Source: CAVSRC01 sp963830205
GTDB lineage: Bacteria; Pseudomonadota; Alphaproteobacteria; Rhizobiales; Kaistiaceae
Direction: 5' to 3'
Length of the DNA: 64,000 nt
Assembly (NCBI GenBank): GCA_963830205.1
Contig: CAWHLP010000043.1
Coordinates: 201,225-265,224 of the forward strand
Numbering within the stretch: the first letter of the stretch is position 1; every line of letters starts with the position of its first letter. The position numbers were made by a program, and so were the translations under genes. Of the stretch, positions 45,340-54,002 are shown piece by piece. The notes under the pieces are model-generated. The model ran no database searches and had not been told where the DNA came from. It was given only the letters and a program-made list of their open reading frames with translations.

Positions 45340-46413
45340 TCAGCGCCCGTCCACCTCGAGCATCCAGTTGAGGATCAGCCGCCAGTCGGTCATGCGGATC
45401 GGCGTGCCGTGCACGCCGGTGTTGAAGATCGCGCACTTGATCGGATAGTTCGGGTCGGCCGCGCGCACGCGGTTGTAGAACGTCACCTCGTCCTTCCAGC
45501 CGTAGATCGGGTCGGCGGTGCCGTGGCCGATATAGACCGGGAAGCTGCGCCCCTTGCCGGTCACGGCGGGCGAAGAGATGAAGCGGTCGTCGTGGTTGGA
45601 GCCGAGCAGCAGCAGGCCGGCGATGTGCGGCACCGCCTTGGGATCGGCGGCGAGCTGCCAGCAGATCGCCCCGCCCCACGAACCGCAGGCGATGAAGATC
45701 GCCGCCTTCGGCGACTTGGCCGCCTGGTCGAGGACCAGGTCGCGGATGTCGGCGGCGCCCTGCGGCCCGAAATCGGAGAAGTCCGGCGACAGGTAGGCGC
45801 CGTCGTTCTGCTTCATCAGGTTCATGATGCGGTTGAAGTTGCCGCCGAACATCCACTCATTGACGCCCTGCACGCGGCTGCCGCCCATGCCGTGGATGTA
45901 GATGACGACCGCCTTGGCGCCGCCGTCCACCTTGCCGGTGCCCATGTACTTGATCGTGCGGTCGCCGGCGCCCTTGAATTCGTAGGTCGCGGCGCCGACC
46001 AGGCTGACATATTCGGGCTTCGCCTGCTTCTCCACGATCGTGTCGCGGCCATAGAGGTCGCGCTGCTTGGAATAGTCGACCATGACGTAGCTGCCGCCGT
46101 CCTGCACCTGCAGGATGGCGGGATACTTGAACAGGTCGTCCTTGAACGGTGCCAGCCGGTAGGGCTGGGCAGAAGCAGCCCCCGCCCAGCCGAGCAGGGT
46201 CAGCACAAGCGCAGCGCTCAGCAGCGTCGCGAATTTCCGGTGTGGCAGACCCCAGCCGGCCCTCTCCCCCCTTGCGGGGGAGAGAGCGGAGCCCGATTTT
46301 GCGGACGCGAAATCGCCGGCGAAGCTAGAGGGGGGTGTCGGCACGCAGTCTCCGCGCTCCCGGCATTCGGGAGCGCGTGGTGCACGCGGTGGCGTCGTCG
46401 CTTCGTCCAGCAT
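45340..46413 (-). CDS. Exported alpha/beta hydrolase, 5' end altered by a repeat
   Basis: The body encodes a signal peptide (KFATLLSAALVLTLLGWAGA, cleavage after ASA) and an alpha/beta-hydrolase-like domain: VVIYIHGMGGSRVQGVNEWM, IFIACGSWGGAICWQLAADP (nucleophile elbow GSWGG), FPVYIGHGTADPIYGWKDEV and a terminal His in FNTGVHGTPIRMTDW. Substrate unknown; periplasmic or secreted. The signal peptide begins just after a dispersed palindromic repeat (46250-46336) and no ATG with a ribosome-binding site lies between, so the true start may be a CTG or the ATG at 46413 whose product reads through the repeat. Confidence 0.7.
   Translation of the reverse strand: MLDEATTPPRAPRAPECRERGDCVPTPPSSFAGDFASAKSGSALSPARGERAGWGLPHRKFATLLSAALVLTLLGWAGAASAQPYRLAPFKDDLFKYPAILQVQDGGSYVMVDYSKQRDLYGRDTIVEKQAKPEYVSLVGAATYEFKGAGDRTIKYMGTGKVDGGAKAVVIYIHGMGGSRVQGVNEWMFGGNFNRIMNLMKQNDGAYLSPDFSDFGPQGAADIRDLVLDQAAKSPKAAIFIACGSWGGAICWQLAADPKAVPHIAGLLLLGSNHDDRFISSPAVTGKGRSFPVYIGHGTADPIYGWKDEVTFYNRVRAADPNYPIKCAIFNTGVHGTPIRMTDWRLILNWMLEVDGR
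46250..46336. repeat. Dispersed palindromic repeat, copy C (diverged)
   Basis: CCCTCTCCCCCCTTGCGGGGGAGAG hairpin followed by GATTTTGCGGACGCGAAATC and GCTAGAGGGGGGT. Same build as copies A and B, different internal sequence. Lies inside the apparent 5' coding part of the hydrolase gene. Confidence 0.65.
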
Positions 46414-46475
46414 CCCGCCACCATAACGGTGAAACGGTGCGCGAGACCAGTTCCCCCACGAAGGTTTGAAGCAGC

Positions 46476-47189
46476 CTACGCGCCCAGCCGCGCACCGCCG
46501 TCGCAGGTCAGCACGTGGCCGGTCATGAAGCTGTCGCGAACGAGGAAGGCGATGGCCATGGCGACATCGTCGGCGGTTCCAACGCGGCCGACCGGCGTGC
46601 GGCCGGCGAGGTCGGCGAACGCACCTGCCTTCTGCTCGGCCGGCAGGAAATCCCACCAGGCCGTGTCGATGACGCCCGGCGAGACGGCGTTCACCCGCAT
46701 CGGCTTGAGTTCCACCGCCAGCACCGGGACCATGGCCTCGATGGCCGCATTCGCCGCCGCAAGCGCCACGGTGCCGGGCATCGCCGCTTGTGCCGAGACG
46801 GCCGAAATGAACGTGATGCTCGCCTGTCGGCTGAGCACCGGCAGCGCCGCCTGCACTGCGGCCATGTGCAGGAACGTCTTGTCCTCGAAGGGCGCGCGCA
46901 GCATGCCCGGCGACAGCGAAGCGATCGGGCCCATGCCGCGATTGCCCCCGAGCGCCAGGACCAGGTGGTCCACCGTACCCATCCCGGCGAAGGCCGCGCG
47001 CAGCGCCTCGCCGTGGTACGCGTCGAGCACGATCGTGGCTGCGCCGTCGGCGGCCTTTGCCGCCGCGTCGAGCTTCGCTTTGTCCCGGCCGGCGATGGTG
47101 ACGCGCAGTCCCAGGGCTAGCAGCTGGCGCGCCGCCGCCTGTCCAATTCCGGACGATCCGCCAATGATGACAGCATGTTGTGATGACAT
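46476..47189 (-). CDS. SDR family NAD(P)-dependent oxidoreductase
   Basis: 237 residues. Rossmann start VIIGGSSGIGQAAARQLLAL (GxxxGIG) and RVNAVSPGVIDTAWWDFLPA; the canonical YxxxK is not obvious (residues near ALAAANAAIEAMVPVLAVEL occupy that place), so it is an atypical or divergent SDR. Substrate unknown. Divergent from the MmyB-type regulator at 47291 with a palindrome between them, a frequent regulator-target arrangement. Confidence 0.8.
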   Translation of the reverse strand: MSSQHAVIIGGSSGIGQAAARQLLALGLRVTIAGRDKAKLDAAAKAADGAATIVLDAYHGEALRAAFAGMGTVDHLVLALGGNRGMGPIASLSPGMLRAPFEDKTFLHMAAVQAALPVLSRQASITFISAVSAQAAMPGTVALAAANAAIEAMVPVLAVELKPMRVNAVSPGVIDTAWWDFLPAEQKAGAFADLAGRTPVGRVGTADDVAMAIAFLVRDSFMTGHVLTCDGGARLGA

Positions 47190-47201
47190 CTCAAGCTCCT
47201 T

Positions 47202-47220
47202 CTCATGTCGGGAACATGAG
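47202..47220. promoter_or_regulatory. Candidate operator in the SDR / regulator divergent promoter
   Basis: CTCATGT-CGGGA-ACATGAG, perfect seven-base arms, 13 bases upstream of the SDR start and 71 upstream of the regulator start. Likely binding site for the adjacent MmyB-type regulator. Confidence 0.5.
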
Positions 47221-47290
47221 CATGGGCCCTTCCGCAGATACCATTCAGGTCCGGGTTTATCCTGGTATCGATCCTGCTATGATGTGCCCC

Positions 47291-48190
47291 ATGACAATCG
47301 CAGACGACAGGATCGAGGCCCGCCAGCAGCAGCTCGCCGGCTTCCTGCGCTCGCGGCGCGAGCGCCTCTCGCCGGCTGACGTCGGCCTGCCGCCGGGCAC
47401 GCGCCGGCGCACGCCCGGCCTGCGGCGCGAGGAGGTGGCCCTGCTCGCCGGCGTCGGCGCCACCTGGTACACGTGGCTGGAACAGGGCCGCGACGTGCGG
47501 CCGTCAGCGGAGGCCCTCGCCGGCGTCGCCAGGGCGCTCCGCCTCGATCCGTCCGAGAAGCGCCACCTCTTCGTCCTCAGCGACCGCCCGCCGCCGGAAT
47601 CGGACGTTCCGCCTGCCGGCGTGATCGACGAGGGCGTGCGCCGGATGCTCGCCAGCATGACGGTGCAGCCAGCCTATGTGACCGGGTGGCGCTGGGACCT
47701 CATGGCGTGGAACCAGGCGTCGGCCGCCGTCTTCGGCGACTACGGCCGCTTGCAGGGCGACGAGCGCAATATCATGCACCTGGTCTTCGCCAATGCGGAG
47801 CATCGCGCCCTGCTCGTTGGCTGGGAGAGGCTGGCGCATGTGACGCTAGCTGTCTTCCGCGCCGACACCGCCCGCTACGCCGGCCACCCCGATCTCGAAC
47901 GGCTGATCGCGACGCTGGCCGACAAGAGCCCCGAATTCCGCGCCTGGTGGCCGCGCCACGAGGTGCTGGCGCCGATGGCCGGCAACAAGCGCATCGACCA
48001 CCCCGAGATGGGCCGCATGACCTTCGAGCACATGAGCCTCGCCGTCGATGGCGGCAGCGGGCTCCGTCTGGTCGTCTTCACGCCGCTTGCCGCCGACGGC
48101 ACCATCGACAAGCTGCACCGGCTGCTGGCGAAGCTGCCGGGCACGTCCCGCGAGGAACGCCCCCGCGCGGCGACGGCGGCTACCTCCTGA
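47291..48190 (+). CDS. MmyB-like helix-turn-helix transcriptional regulator
   Basis: 299 residues. N-terminal XRE-type helix-turn-helix (about 10-75) with RTPGLRREEVALLAGVGATW and YTWLEQGRDVRPSAEALAGV, then a MmyB-type PAS-like ligand-binding domain (VTGWRWDLMAWNQASAAVFG, NIMHLVFANAEHRALLVGWE, WWPRHEVLAPMAGNKRIDHP). Such regulators usually repress a divergent dehydrogenase/reductase gene and respond to a small lipid-like ligand; here the divergent SDR fits. ATG 47291. Confidence 0.87.
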   Translation: MTIADDRIEARQQQLAGFLRSRRERLSPADVGLPPGTRRRTPGLRREEVALLAGVGATWYTWLEQGRDVRPSAEALAGVARALRLDPSEKRHLFVLSDRPPPESDVPPAGVIDEGVRRMLASMTVQPAYVTGWRWDLMAWNQASAAVFGDYGRLQGDERNIMHLVFANAEHRALLVGWERLAHVTLAVFRADTARYAGHPDLERLIATLADKSPEFRAWWPRHEVLAPMAGNKRIDHPEMGRMTFEHMSLAVDGGSGLRLVVFTPLAADGTIDKLHRLLAKLPGTSREERPRAATAATS

Positions 48191-48249
48191 GACAGACGCC
48201 CCTCATCCAAAGGTGCCTGCCGAAGGCGGGCCTCGAAGGACGCGGCCCC

Positions 48250-51200
48250 CTACACCAGCTCCACCTGCACCACGCCGCGCACGGCGCGTAATGCGCTGGC
48301 GATCTGCGGCGTCACCGCGAAGCGGCCGGGGAGCCGCATCTCCACCTCGCGCTTGCCCTCGTCGAGCAGCAGCACCAGGCTCGCCTCGCCCTCGCCCTTG
48401 GCGCCGAGCTGACGCTGGACGCTTGCAAGCGGCGCCGCGTCGCGCACGAAGACGCGCATCTGTTTCAAGCCCGCATCCACCCGGTCGAGCAGTTCGATCG
48501 GCGGACGGTCCCTTTCCTCCCGGCCCTCCCGGCGGTCCTGGATGCGCAGGCTGATCCCCTCCGGCCGTTCCTCGGCATTGACCAGCACCATGAGCGAATT
48601 GCCCGGCTCGAGAAGCTCGCGGTATTCGCTCAGCGTCTCGGAGAACAGCACGATCTCGAAGGTGCCGGTCGAATCGGAAAGCTGCACGACGCCCATCTTG
48701 TTGCCGGTGCGCGTGCGCCGCTCCTGCTTCGAGGTCACCGTGCCGGCGAGCCGCCCGGCCGTCGCCCCGCCGTGCACCGACTGGACGAACTCCGCCCATG
48801 TCTGCACCCTGAGCTTGGCGAGCACCGCGCCATATTCGTCGAGCGGATGGGCGGAGAGGTAGAAGCCGACCGCATCGTGCTCGCGCTTCAGCCGCTCCGC
48901 CGGCAGCCACGGCTCGACCACCGGCAGCAGCAGCGGCTGGCGCTCCTCGGCCGCGCCGAACATGTCGGCCTGGCCGACCGCGGCGCTCTCCTGCAGGCGG
49001 CTCGCCATGCCGAGGATGCGGTCGACGCCGGCGGTGAGCCGCGCCCGGTCCTCCTCCAGTTCGTCGAGCGCGCCTGCCGCAATCAGGCTTTCCAGCACGC
49101 GCTTGTTGATAACCTTGGGATTGATGCGCCGGCCGAAATCGGCGAGGTCGCGGAAGGGCTCGGCCCCGCGCACCTCGACCAGGCTTTCCACTGCCGCCGC
49201 GCCCACGCCCTTCAGCGCTGCCAGCGAATAGAGGATGCGGCCCTGGCCCGCGCCGTCGTGGGCGACGTCGAACGCGACGCCGGAGCGGTTGACCGCCGGC
49301 GCCTCCACCGGCACGCCGAGGCGGATCGCCTCGCGCCGGAACTCGGCGATCTTGTCGGTGTTGCCCGAATCCAGCGTCAGCGACGCGGCCATGAACTCGG
49401 CCGGGTAGTTCGCCTTGAGATAGGCCGTCTGGTAGGTGATCAGCGCATAGGGCGCCGAGTGCGACTTGTTGAAGCCGTATTCGGCGAACTTGGCGCAGGC
49501 ATCGAAGATCTCGGTGGCCAGTTCCTTGCCATAGCCGCGCTCCGCCGCGCCCGCCATGAAACGCCCGCGCTGGGCGTCCATCTCCGCCTTGATCTTCTTG
49601 CCCATGGCGCGGCGCAGGAGGTCAGCCTCGGCCAGCGTGTAGCCGGCCATGTCGCGAGCGATCTGCTGCACCTGCTCCTGATAGGTGATGATGCCGTAGG
49701 TCGCTTCCAGGATCGGCTTGAGGATCGGGTGGAGGTATTCCACCTTCTCCTTGCCGAGCTTGCGGGCGCAGTAGGTCGGGATGTTGGCCATCGGCCCCGG
49801 CCGGTAGAGCGCCACCAGCGCGACGATGTCCTCGAAGCGGTCGGGCTTCATGTCGACCAGCGCCCGCCGCATGCCGGCACTTTCAACCTGGAACACGCCG
49901 ACCGTATCGCCGCTTCTCAGCATCTCGAAGGTTTCGGTATCGTCGAGCGGGATCTGCGACAGGTCGACGTCGACGCCGCGCCGGCGGATGAGCTTCACCG
50001 CCACGTCGAGCACGGTCAGCGTCTTCAGGCCGAGGAAGTCGAACTTGACCAGCCCCGCCTGCTCCACCCACTTCATGTTGAACTGGCTGACCGTCATGCC
50101 CGAGCGCGGGTCGCGGTAGAGCGGTACCAGCTCGGAGAGCGGCCGATCGCCGATGACGATGCCGGCGGCGTGGGTCGAGGCGTGGCGGTAGAGCCCCTCG
50201 AGCTTCATGGCGATCTCGAGCAGCCGCGCCACCGTCTCGTCGCCGTCGCGCGCCGCCTGGAGCTGCGGCTCGGTCGCCAGCGCCTGCTTGAGCGTCACCG
50301 GGTTGGCCGGGTTGGCCGGCACCAGCTTTGCCAGCCGGTCGACCTGGCCGTAGGGCATCTGCAGCACGCGGCCGACATCGCGCAGCACGGCGCGCGCCTG
50401 CAGCGTGCCGAAGGTGATGATCTGCGCCACGTGGTCGGCGCCGTATTTGTGCTGGACGTACTGGATGACCTCGTCGCGCCGGTTCTGGCAGAAATCGACG
50501 TCGAAGTCGGGCATCGACACGCGGTCGGGGTTGAGGAAGCGCTCGAAGATGAGGCCGAAGCGCAACGGGTCGAGGTCGGTGATGGTCAGCGACCAAGCGA
50601 CCACCGAGCCCGCCCCCGAGCCGCGCCCGGGGCCGACGGGAATCCCTTGCGACTTCGCCCATTGGATGAAGTCGGCGACGATCATGAAGTAGCCCGGGTA
50701 CTTCATCTTCTCGATGACGCCGAGCTCGTAGTCGAGCCGCTTGCCGTAGTCCTCCGCGCTGAAGCCCTCGGCCAGCCCGTGCGCCGCCAGCCGCTTGGCA
50801 AGCCCCGCCACGGCCGCTTCGCGCAGCGCCAGCGCCTCGGCACGGTCGGCCTCCTCCGCGTCGGCCCCGGCGCCGGCGAAGCGTGGCAGGATGGGCTTCT
50901 GCGTGCGCGGCCACCATGAGCAGCGGAGCGCGATCTCGACCGTATTCTCGGTCGCCTCGGGCAGGTCCTCGAACAGCGCGACCATCTCGGCGCGCGTCTT
51001 GAAAGAGTGCTCCGGGGTCAGCCGCCGCCGGTCGCCTTCGGCGATCACCGCGCCCTCGGCGATGGCGATCAGCGCGTCGTGCGCCTCGTAGTCGTCGCGC
51101 TTGGGGAAGAAGGCCTCGTTGGTGGCGACCAGCGCCAGGTGGCGGCCATAGGCCATGTCGATCAGCACCGGCTCGGCCGCCTGTTCGGCCGCGGTGCCGT

Positions 51201-51762
51201 GGCGCTGCAGCTCCACGTAGAGCCGGTCGCCGAAAGCCGCCGCGAGCCGGTCGAGCCGGTCGCCGGCAAGCGCCGTCTGCCCGTCGATGAGCGCCCGGTT
51301 GATCGGGCCGCCGGGGCCGCCGGTGAGCACGATCAGCCCCTCGCCACGCTGGACAAGCGCATCGAAGCCGATATGGGCGCGCGTGTCCGCCTGCCCTTGC
51401 GTGTAGGAATCGGAGACCAGCCGCACCAGGTTCCAGTAGCCGGTCTCAGTCGCCGCGATCAGCACCAGGTCGGAGAGCACTTTGCCCCGCCCCGGCCCGC
51501 CGGGCCGGTTCTCCTCGGCGACATCGGCGAAATCGACTGCCACCTGGCAGCCGACGATCGGCTGGATGCCCTGCTCGACCATCTTCTCGGCGAATTCGAG
51601 CGCGCCGAACAGGTTGCCGGTATCGGCGATACCGAGCGCCGGCATGCGGTCGGCCTTGGCCAGCTCGATCAACCGCTTCAGCGGCAGCGCGCCTTCCAAG
51701 AGCGAATAGGCGGAATGGACCCGGAGGTGGACGAAGCCCACCTCCTCGACGATACGACTCAC
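48250..51762 (-). CDS. dnaE: DNA polymerase III alpha subunit
   Basis: 1170 residues from GTG 51762, which has AGGAG eight bases upstream (an ATG at 51786 is in frame). PHP domain first (FVHLRVHSAYSLLEGALPLK), then the polymerase core with KSQGIPVGPGRGSGAGSVVA and the catalytic aspartates in VSMPDFDVDFCQNRRDEVIQ, the YGFNKSHSAPYALITYQTAY region, tandem HhH and an OB fold (AGTVTSKQERRTRTGNKMGV). Replicative polymerase. 1.17 kb-class length is normal. No other genes are cotranscribed. Confidence 0.95.
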   Translation of the reverse strand: MSRIVEEVGFVHLRVHSAYSLLEGALPLKRLIELAKADRMPALGIADTGNLFGALEFAEKMVEQGIQPIVGCQVAVDFADVAEENRPGGPGRGKVLSDLVLIAATETGYWNLVRLVSDSYTQGQADTRAHIGFDALVQRGEGLIVLTGGPGGPINRALIDGQTALAGDRLDRLAAAFGDRLYVELQRHGTAAEQAAEPVLIDMAYGRHLALVATNEAFFPKRDDYEAHDALIAIAEGAVIAEGDRRRLTPEHSFKTRAEMVALFEDLPEATENTVEIALRCSWWPRTQKPILPRFAGAGADAEEADRAEALALREAAVAGLAKRLAAHGLAEGFSAEDYGKRLDYELGVIEKMKYPGYFMIVADFIQWAKSQGIPVGPGRGSGAGSVVAWSLTITDLDPLRFGLIFERFLNPDRVSMPDFDVDFCQNRRDEVIQYVQHKYGADHVAQIITFGTLQARAVLRDVGRVLQMPYGQVDRLAKLVPANPANPVTLKQALATEPQLQAARDGDETVARLLEIAMKLEGLYRHASTHAAGIVIGDRPLSELVPLYRDPRSGMTVSQFNMKWVEQAGLVKFDFLGLKTLTVLDVAVKLIRRRGVDVDLSQIPLDDTETFEMLRSGDTVGVFQVESAGMRRALVDMKPDRFEDIVALVALYRPGPMANIPTYCARKLGKEKVEYLHPILKPILEATYGIITYQEQVQQIARDMAGYTLAEADLLRRAMGKKIKAEMDAQRGRFMAGAAERGYGKELATEIFDACAKFAEYGFNKSHSAPYALITYQTAYLKANYPAEFMAASLTLDSGNTDKIAEFRREAIRLGVPVEAPAVNRSGVAFDVAHDGAGQGRILYSLAALKGVGAAAVESLVEVRGAEPFRDLADFGRRINPKVINKRVLESLIAAGALDELEEDRARLTAGVDRILGMASRLQESAAVGQADMFGAAEERQPLLLPVVEPWLPAERLKREHDAVGFYLSAHPLDEYGAVLAKLRVQTWAEFVQSVHGGATAGRLAGTVTSKQERRTRTGNKMGVVQLSDSTGTFEIVLFSETLSEYRELLEPGNSLMVLVNAEERPEGISLRIQDRREGREERDRPPIELLDRVDAGLKQMRVFVRDAAPLASVQRQLGAKGEGEASLVLLLDEGKREVEMRLPGRFAVTPQIASALRAVRGVVQVELV

Positions 51763-51961
51763 GATGCGGTTCTCCTCGGGACCCAAGTGTCCACGAGGCT
51801 CCCCGCCCTGTCCATGCAGTGCCCGCGCTCACGGCGCCGCTTATCCCCGCTGCGCGCCCGGCTCGGCCCCTGTCATGCGGTGGCGCCACGGCCAAACACG
51901 CACACTACTGATGCGACCCGGCGCCCTTCCCCCTCCGTTATCCTCCACGCCCCCTTCCGTC

Positions 51962-52062
51962 ATCCTCCGGCTTGACCGGAGGATCGGCCGCGACAGCGAT
52001 CGGCCATTCCGTATCCGCGGCGAGCGATCCTCCGGTACTCGGCTCTAGCCTCGCCGGAGGAT
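51962..52062. repeat. Two REP-like palindromes upstream of dnaE
   Basis: ATCCTCCGG-CTTGA-CCGGAGGAT (51962-51984) and ATCCTCCGG ... CCGGAGGAT (52027-52035 with 52054-52062). Typical rhizobial intergenic palindromes. The rest of 51787-52106 shows no gene. Confidence 0.65.
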
Positions 52063-52106
52063 GACCGGGAGTTGGGAGTGCCCGGTCCCGCCCGGCGGCC
52101 CTCCGC

Positions 52107-52205
52107 TCACACCATGGGTGCCAGCGATACCGACCACAGGGCGATCATTCCGACAAAGGCACCGATCGCCAGAAGCGCCGCCATATCGCGAATGAAATCA
52201 GTCAT
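52107..52205 (-). CDS. 32-residue SOS-controlled membrane peptide (SidA-like in type)
   Basis: MTDFIRDMAALLAIGAFVGM followed by IALWSVSLAPMV and TGA: one hydrophobic helix with a short charged N-terminus. A strong ribosome-binding site (GGAGAAACAA) precedes the ATG, and a perfect LexA box lies 36 bases upstream. Caulobacter SidA is a 29-residue, LexA-controlled inner-membrane peptide that halts division by binding the late divisome. Size, topology and regulation match; sequence homology cannot be judged without a search. Too short for ordinary gene callers. Confidence 0.7.
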   Translation of the reverse strand: MTDFIRDMAALLAIGAFVGMIALWSVSLAPMV

Positions 52206-52240
52206 TTGTTTCTCCAAACCTGAATCTGAAAGCGAAGTAT

Positions 52241-52255
52241 GTTCTTGTTTTGTTC
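52241..52255. promoter_or_regulatory. Perfect LexA (SOS) box, GTTC-N7-GTTC
   Basis: GTTC (52241-52244), TTGTTTT, GTTC (52252-52255). Matches the alphaproteobacterial SOS box exactly. Its only downstream target is the 32-codon gene at 52107; the gene on the other side (52289) points away from it with its 3' end. Confidence 0.82.
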
Positions 52256-52288
52256 TCCTGTCAAGCGGCCACTGTATCGGGCAGTGCC

Positions 52289-52621
52289 TCAGTTTGAATT
52301 TCGTGTTTTGGCGAAGCCCGCGATGATCTCAGCATCAACGAGCCGGAGCGAACGGACGATCCCCTCGGTTGCAGCCTTGTACTTCAAGAAGTGCGCGGAG
52401 CGGATGTGTGCCTCGTATGCGGCCAAATCTGAATAGACTTCGACAATCCGTACTTGCGCGGGGTTGTCCTTGATCGACAGGGCGTAGAGCATTTGCACTT
52501 GGGGTTCATGGCGAGACGTGCATTCGATCTCATCGGCGAGCGCGGCCCTGTAGGCGTCTATCTGGGCCGGATCGATCTCGAGTTCCGCAATACGAATCAC
52601 AGGCTGGTCTGCTGACTTCAT
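52289..52621 (-). CDS. Antibiotic biosynthesis monooxygenase (ABM) domain protein
   Basis: 110 residues from ATG 52621. ABM fold: IRIAELEIDPAQIDAYRAAL, PQVQMLYALSIKDNPAQVRI, VEVYSDLAAYEAHIRSAHFL, KYKAATEGIV. Dimeric ferredoxin-like fold; members are small quinol or heme-type monooxygenases or have unknown roles. The end (AKTRNSN) is polar. Divergent neighbours are transposase scraps. Confidence 0.78.
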   Translation of the reverse strand: MKSADQPVIRIAELEIDPAQIDAYRAALADEIECTSRHEPQVQMLYALSIKDNPAQVRIVEVYSDLAAYEAHIRSAHFLKYKAATEGIVRSLRLVDAEIIAGFAKTRNSN

Positions 52622-52625
52622 GGGC

Positions 52626-52770
52626 TCAACGATCCTTTGCAATATGCTTCTTGTACGGCCCGCGCTTGCCCGGCTGAGGCGCCCGCGCCTCGACCAGCGC
52701 CACGATGTCATCCATCGACCACAGATGATCGGTGACGCCTGCGGCCATTGCCGGGGACAGCTTGTGTGCC
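52626..52770 (-). pseudogene. Transposase 3' fragment, copy 1 (IS1-like DDE)
   Basis: Reads LSPAMAAGVTDHLWSMDDIV followed by ALVEARAPQPGKRGPYKKHI and a stop. This is the C-terminal tail seen on IS1-type transposases (RVTPAMAAGVTDRLW). Only the last 40 or so residues remain; the 5' part is lost at about 52770. No terminal repeats are visible. Confidence 0.6.
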
Positions 52771-53024
52771 TTGTGCGTGCAGCAGAAATTTTACCAGACG
52801 AAATAGAGCGACAGCGCGTGAACCGCCGGGGCACTGGCTCAGTTCAATTTCCCAAATAGCTTTTACCAATTCTAAAACCAGAGCGTGCACGCTTGGCGGG
52901 CTATGCGCGCTTTGTGGATCATTTTGGGCGTCTTCGTCGCCGCGGTCTGGGACCTGTCCTTTGATCACGGCGCTATGGCTGGACCAGTCTATGAGGTCAC
53001 CAAGGAGTTTGTGCGCTCAGCGGA

Positions 53025-53219
53025 TCAATTGTTCGCCGGGGCGCTCAAGCTCTTCTTGTAAGGCCCCCGCTTCCCCGGCTTCGGCGCCCTCGCCTCGACC
53101 AGCGCCACGATATCATTCATTGACCAGAGCCGATCCGCAACGCCGGCCGCCGTCGCTGGCGACGTGCGCAACGCGCTGTGCATCTGGGTGAAACTGCTAA
53201 ACACGAAATGGAGCGACAA
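53025..53219 (-). pseudogene. Transposase 3' fragment, copy 2 (IS1-like DDE)
   Basis: Reads MHSALRTSPATAAGVADRLW then SMNDIVALVEARAPKPGKRG and PYKK, nearly the same tail as copy 1 at 52626, 400 bases away and in the same direction. Fragmented; the two suggest decay of tandem or successive insertions. The intervening 52771-53024 contains no gene. Confidence 0.6.
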
Positions 53220-53258
53220 CGCCTGAATGCGGTTGTCGATCCTGCGGCCGAAGGCGCT

Positions 53259-53480
53259 TCATGCGCTCCGATGGACGGGCCAGGCCTCGAAGAGCTTCCT
53301 GCCCTCCGCATCCTCGACCCATGCCCGGCATGTCGGCCCGCTGAGGCACGCGGCCATAAAGGCCGCACGTCCGAAATCGCTGATATCCGGTACGATCAAC
53401 TCGTCAGTCGTGCTGGGGATTGACCAGTCCTGGCTGACCACGCGGAAGGACCGCGCCGGCTGCTGTTCATGCGTCACCAT
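53259..53480 (-). CDS. Unrecognised 73-residue protein
   Basis: Starts at ATG 53480 (MVTHEQQPARSFRVVSQDWS) and contains PDISDFGRAAFMAACLSGPT and CRAWVEDAEGRKLFEAWPVH. Soluble, no known domain seen. It lies next to transposase scraps, so it could be a passenger or a spurious frame. Confidence 0.4.
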   Translation of the reverse strand: MVTHEQQPARSFRVVSQDWSIPSTTDELIVPDISDFGRAAFMAACLSGPTCRAWVEDAEGRKLFEAWPVHRSA

Positions 53481-53554
53481 TTGGCGCGAGCCTACCACCC
53501 ACCTGGGCGGCAATAAGGCGCGCAGGTTCGGCAAATTGCCGCGCCCCGCGCCGG

Positions 53555-53990
53555 TCAGGCCCTGCCCTTCCCCCCATTCGCCTTGACCGCCGCCCGGATA
53601 AGCGCCTTGAACGCCTTGGCGTCGATCGCATCGCCCTCGTGGAGGTCGATGGCCCGGCGTGTTCCGGCGTCGAGGCTGGCGTTGAACAGGCCCGCCGGGT
53701 CGGCCAGCGCCGCGCCCTGCGCGAAAGTCAGCTTGACCTTGTCCTTGTAGGTCTCGCCGGTGCACAGGATGCCGCCATGTGACCACACCGGCACGCCGAG
53801 CGGGTTCGAGGGCTTCCGCCATTTCACCTCCTCGACCACCTCCGGGTCGGCCTCGCGGATGAGGCCGCGCAGCCGGGCCAGCGTTTCGCCGCGCCAGTCG
53901 CCGAGTTGCCGCGATCCGCGCATCGATGAGTTCCGAGGCGGACGCTTGCCCCTCCGCCGCGCCGCGCGCCGTCTTGGTCGCTGTCTTCAT
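53555..53990 (-). pseudogene. DUF1801 domain protein, one frameshift
   Basis: The start (MKTATKTARGAAEGQASASE, LIDARI) is at 53990; the frame then breaks near 53920 and the rest reads QLGDWRGETLARLRGLIREA, EVKWRKPSNPLGVPVWSHGG, KLTFAQGAALADPAGLFNAS, ending at 53555. DUF1801 (YdhG-like) is a small beta-rich fold, related to frataxin-like iron-binding proteins in outline. Same strand as the SDR 12 bases upstream. The second part is intact, so a sequence error is more likely than decay. Confidence 0.72.
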
Positions 53991-54002
53991 GGCTGCCCTC
54001 CT

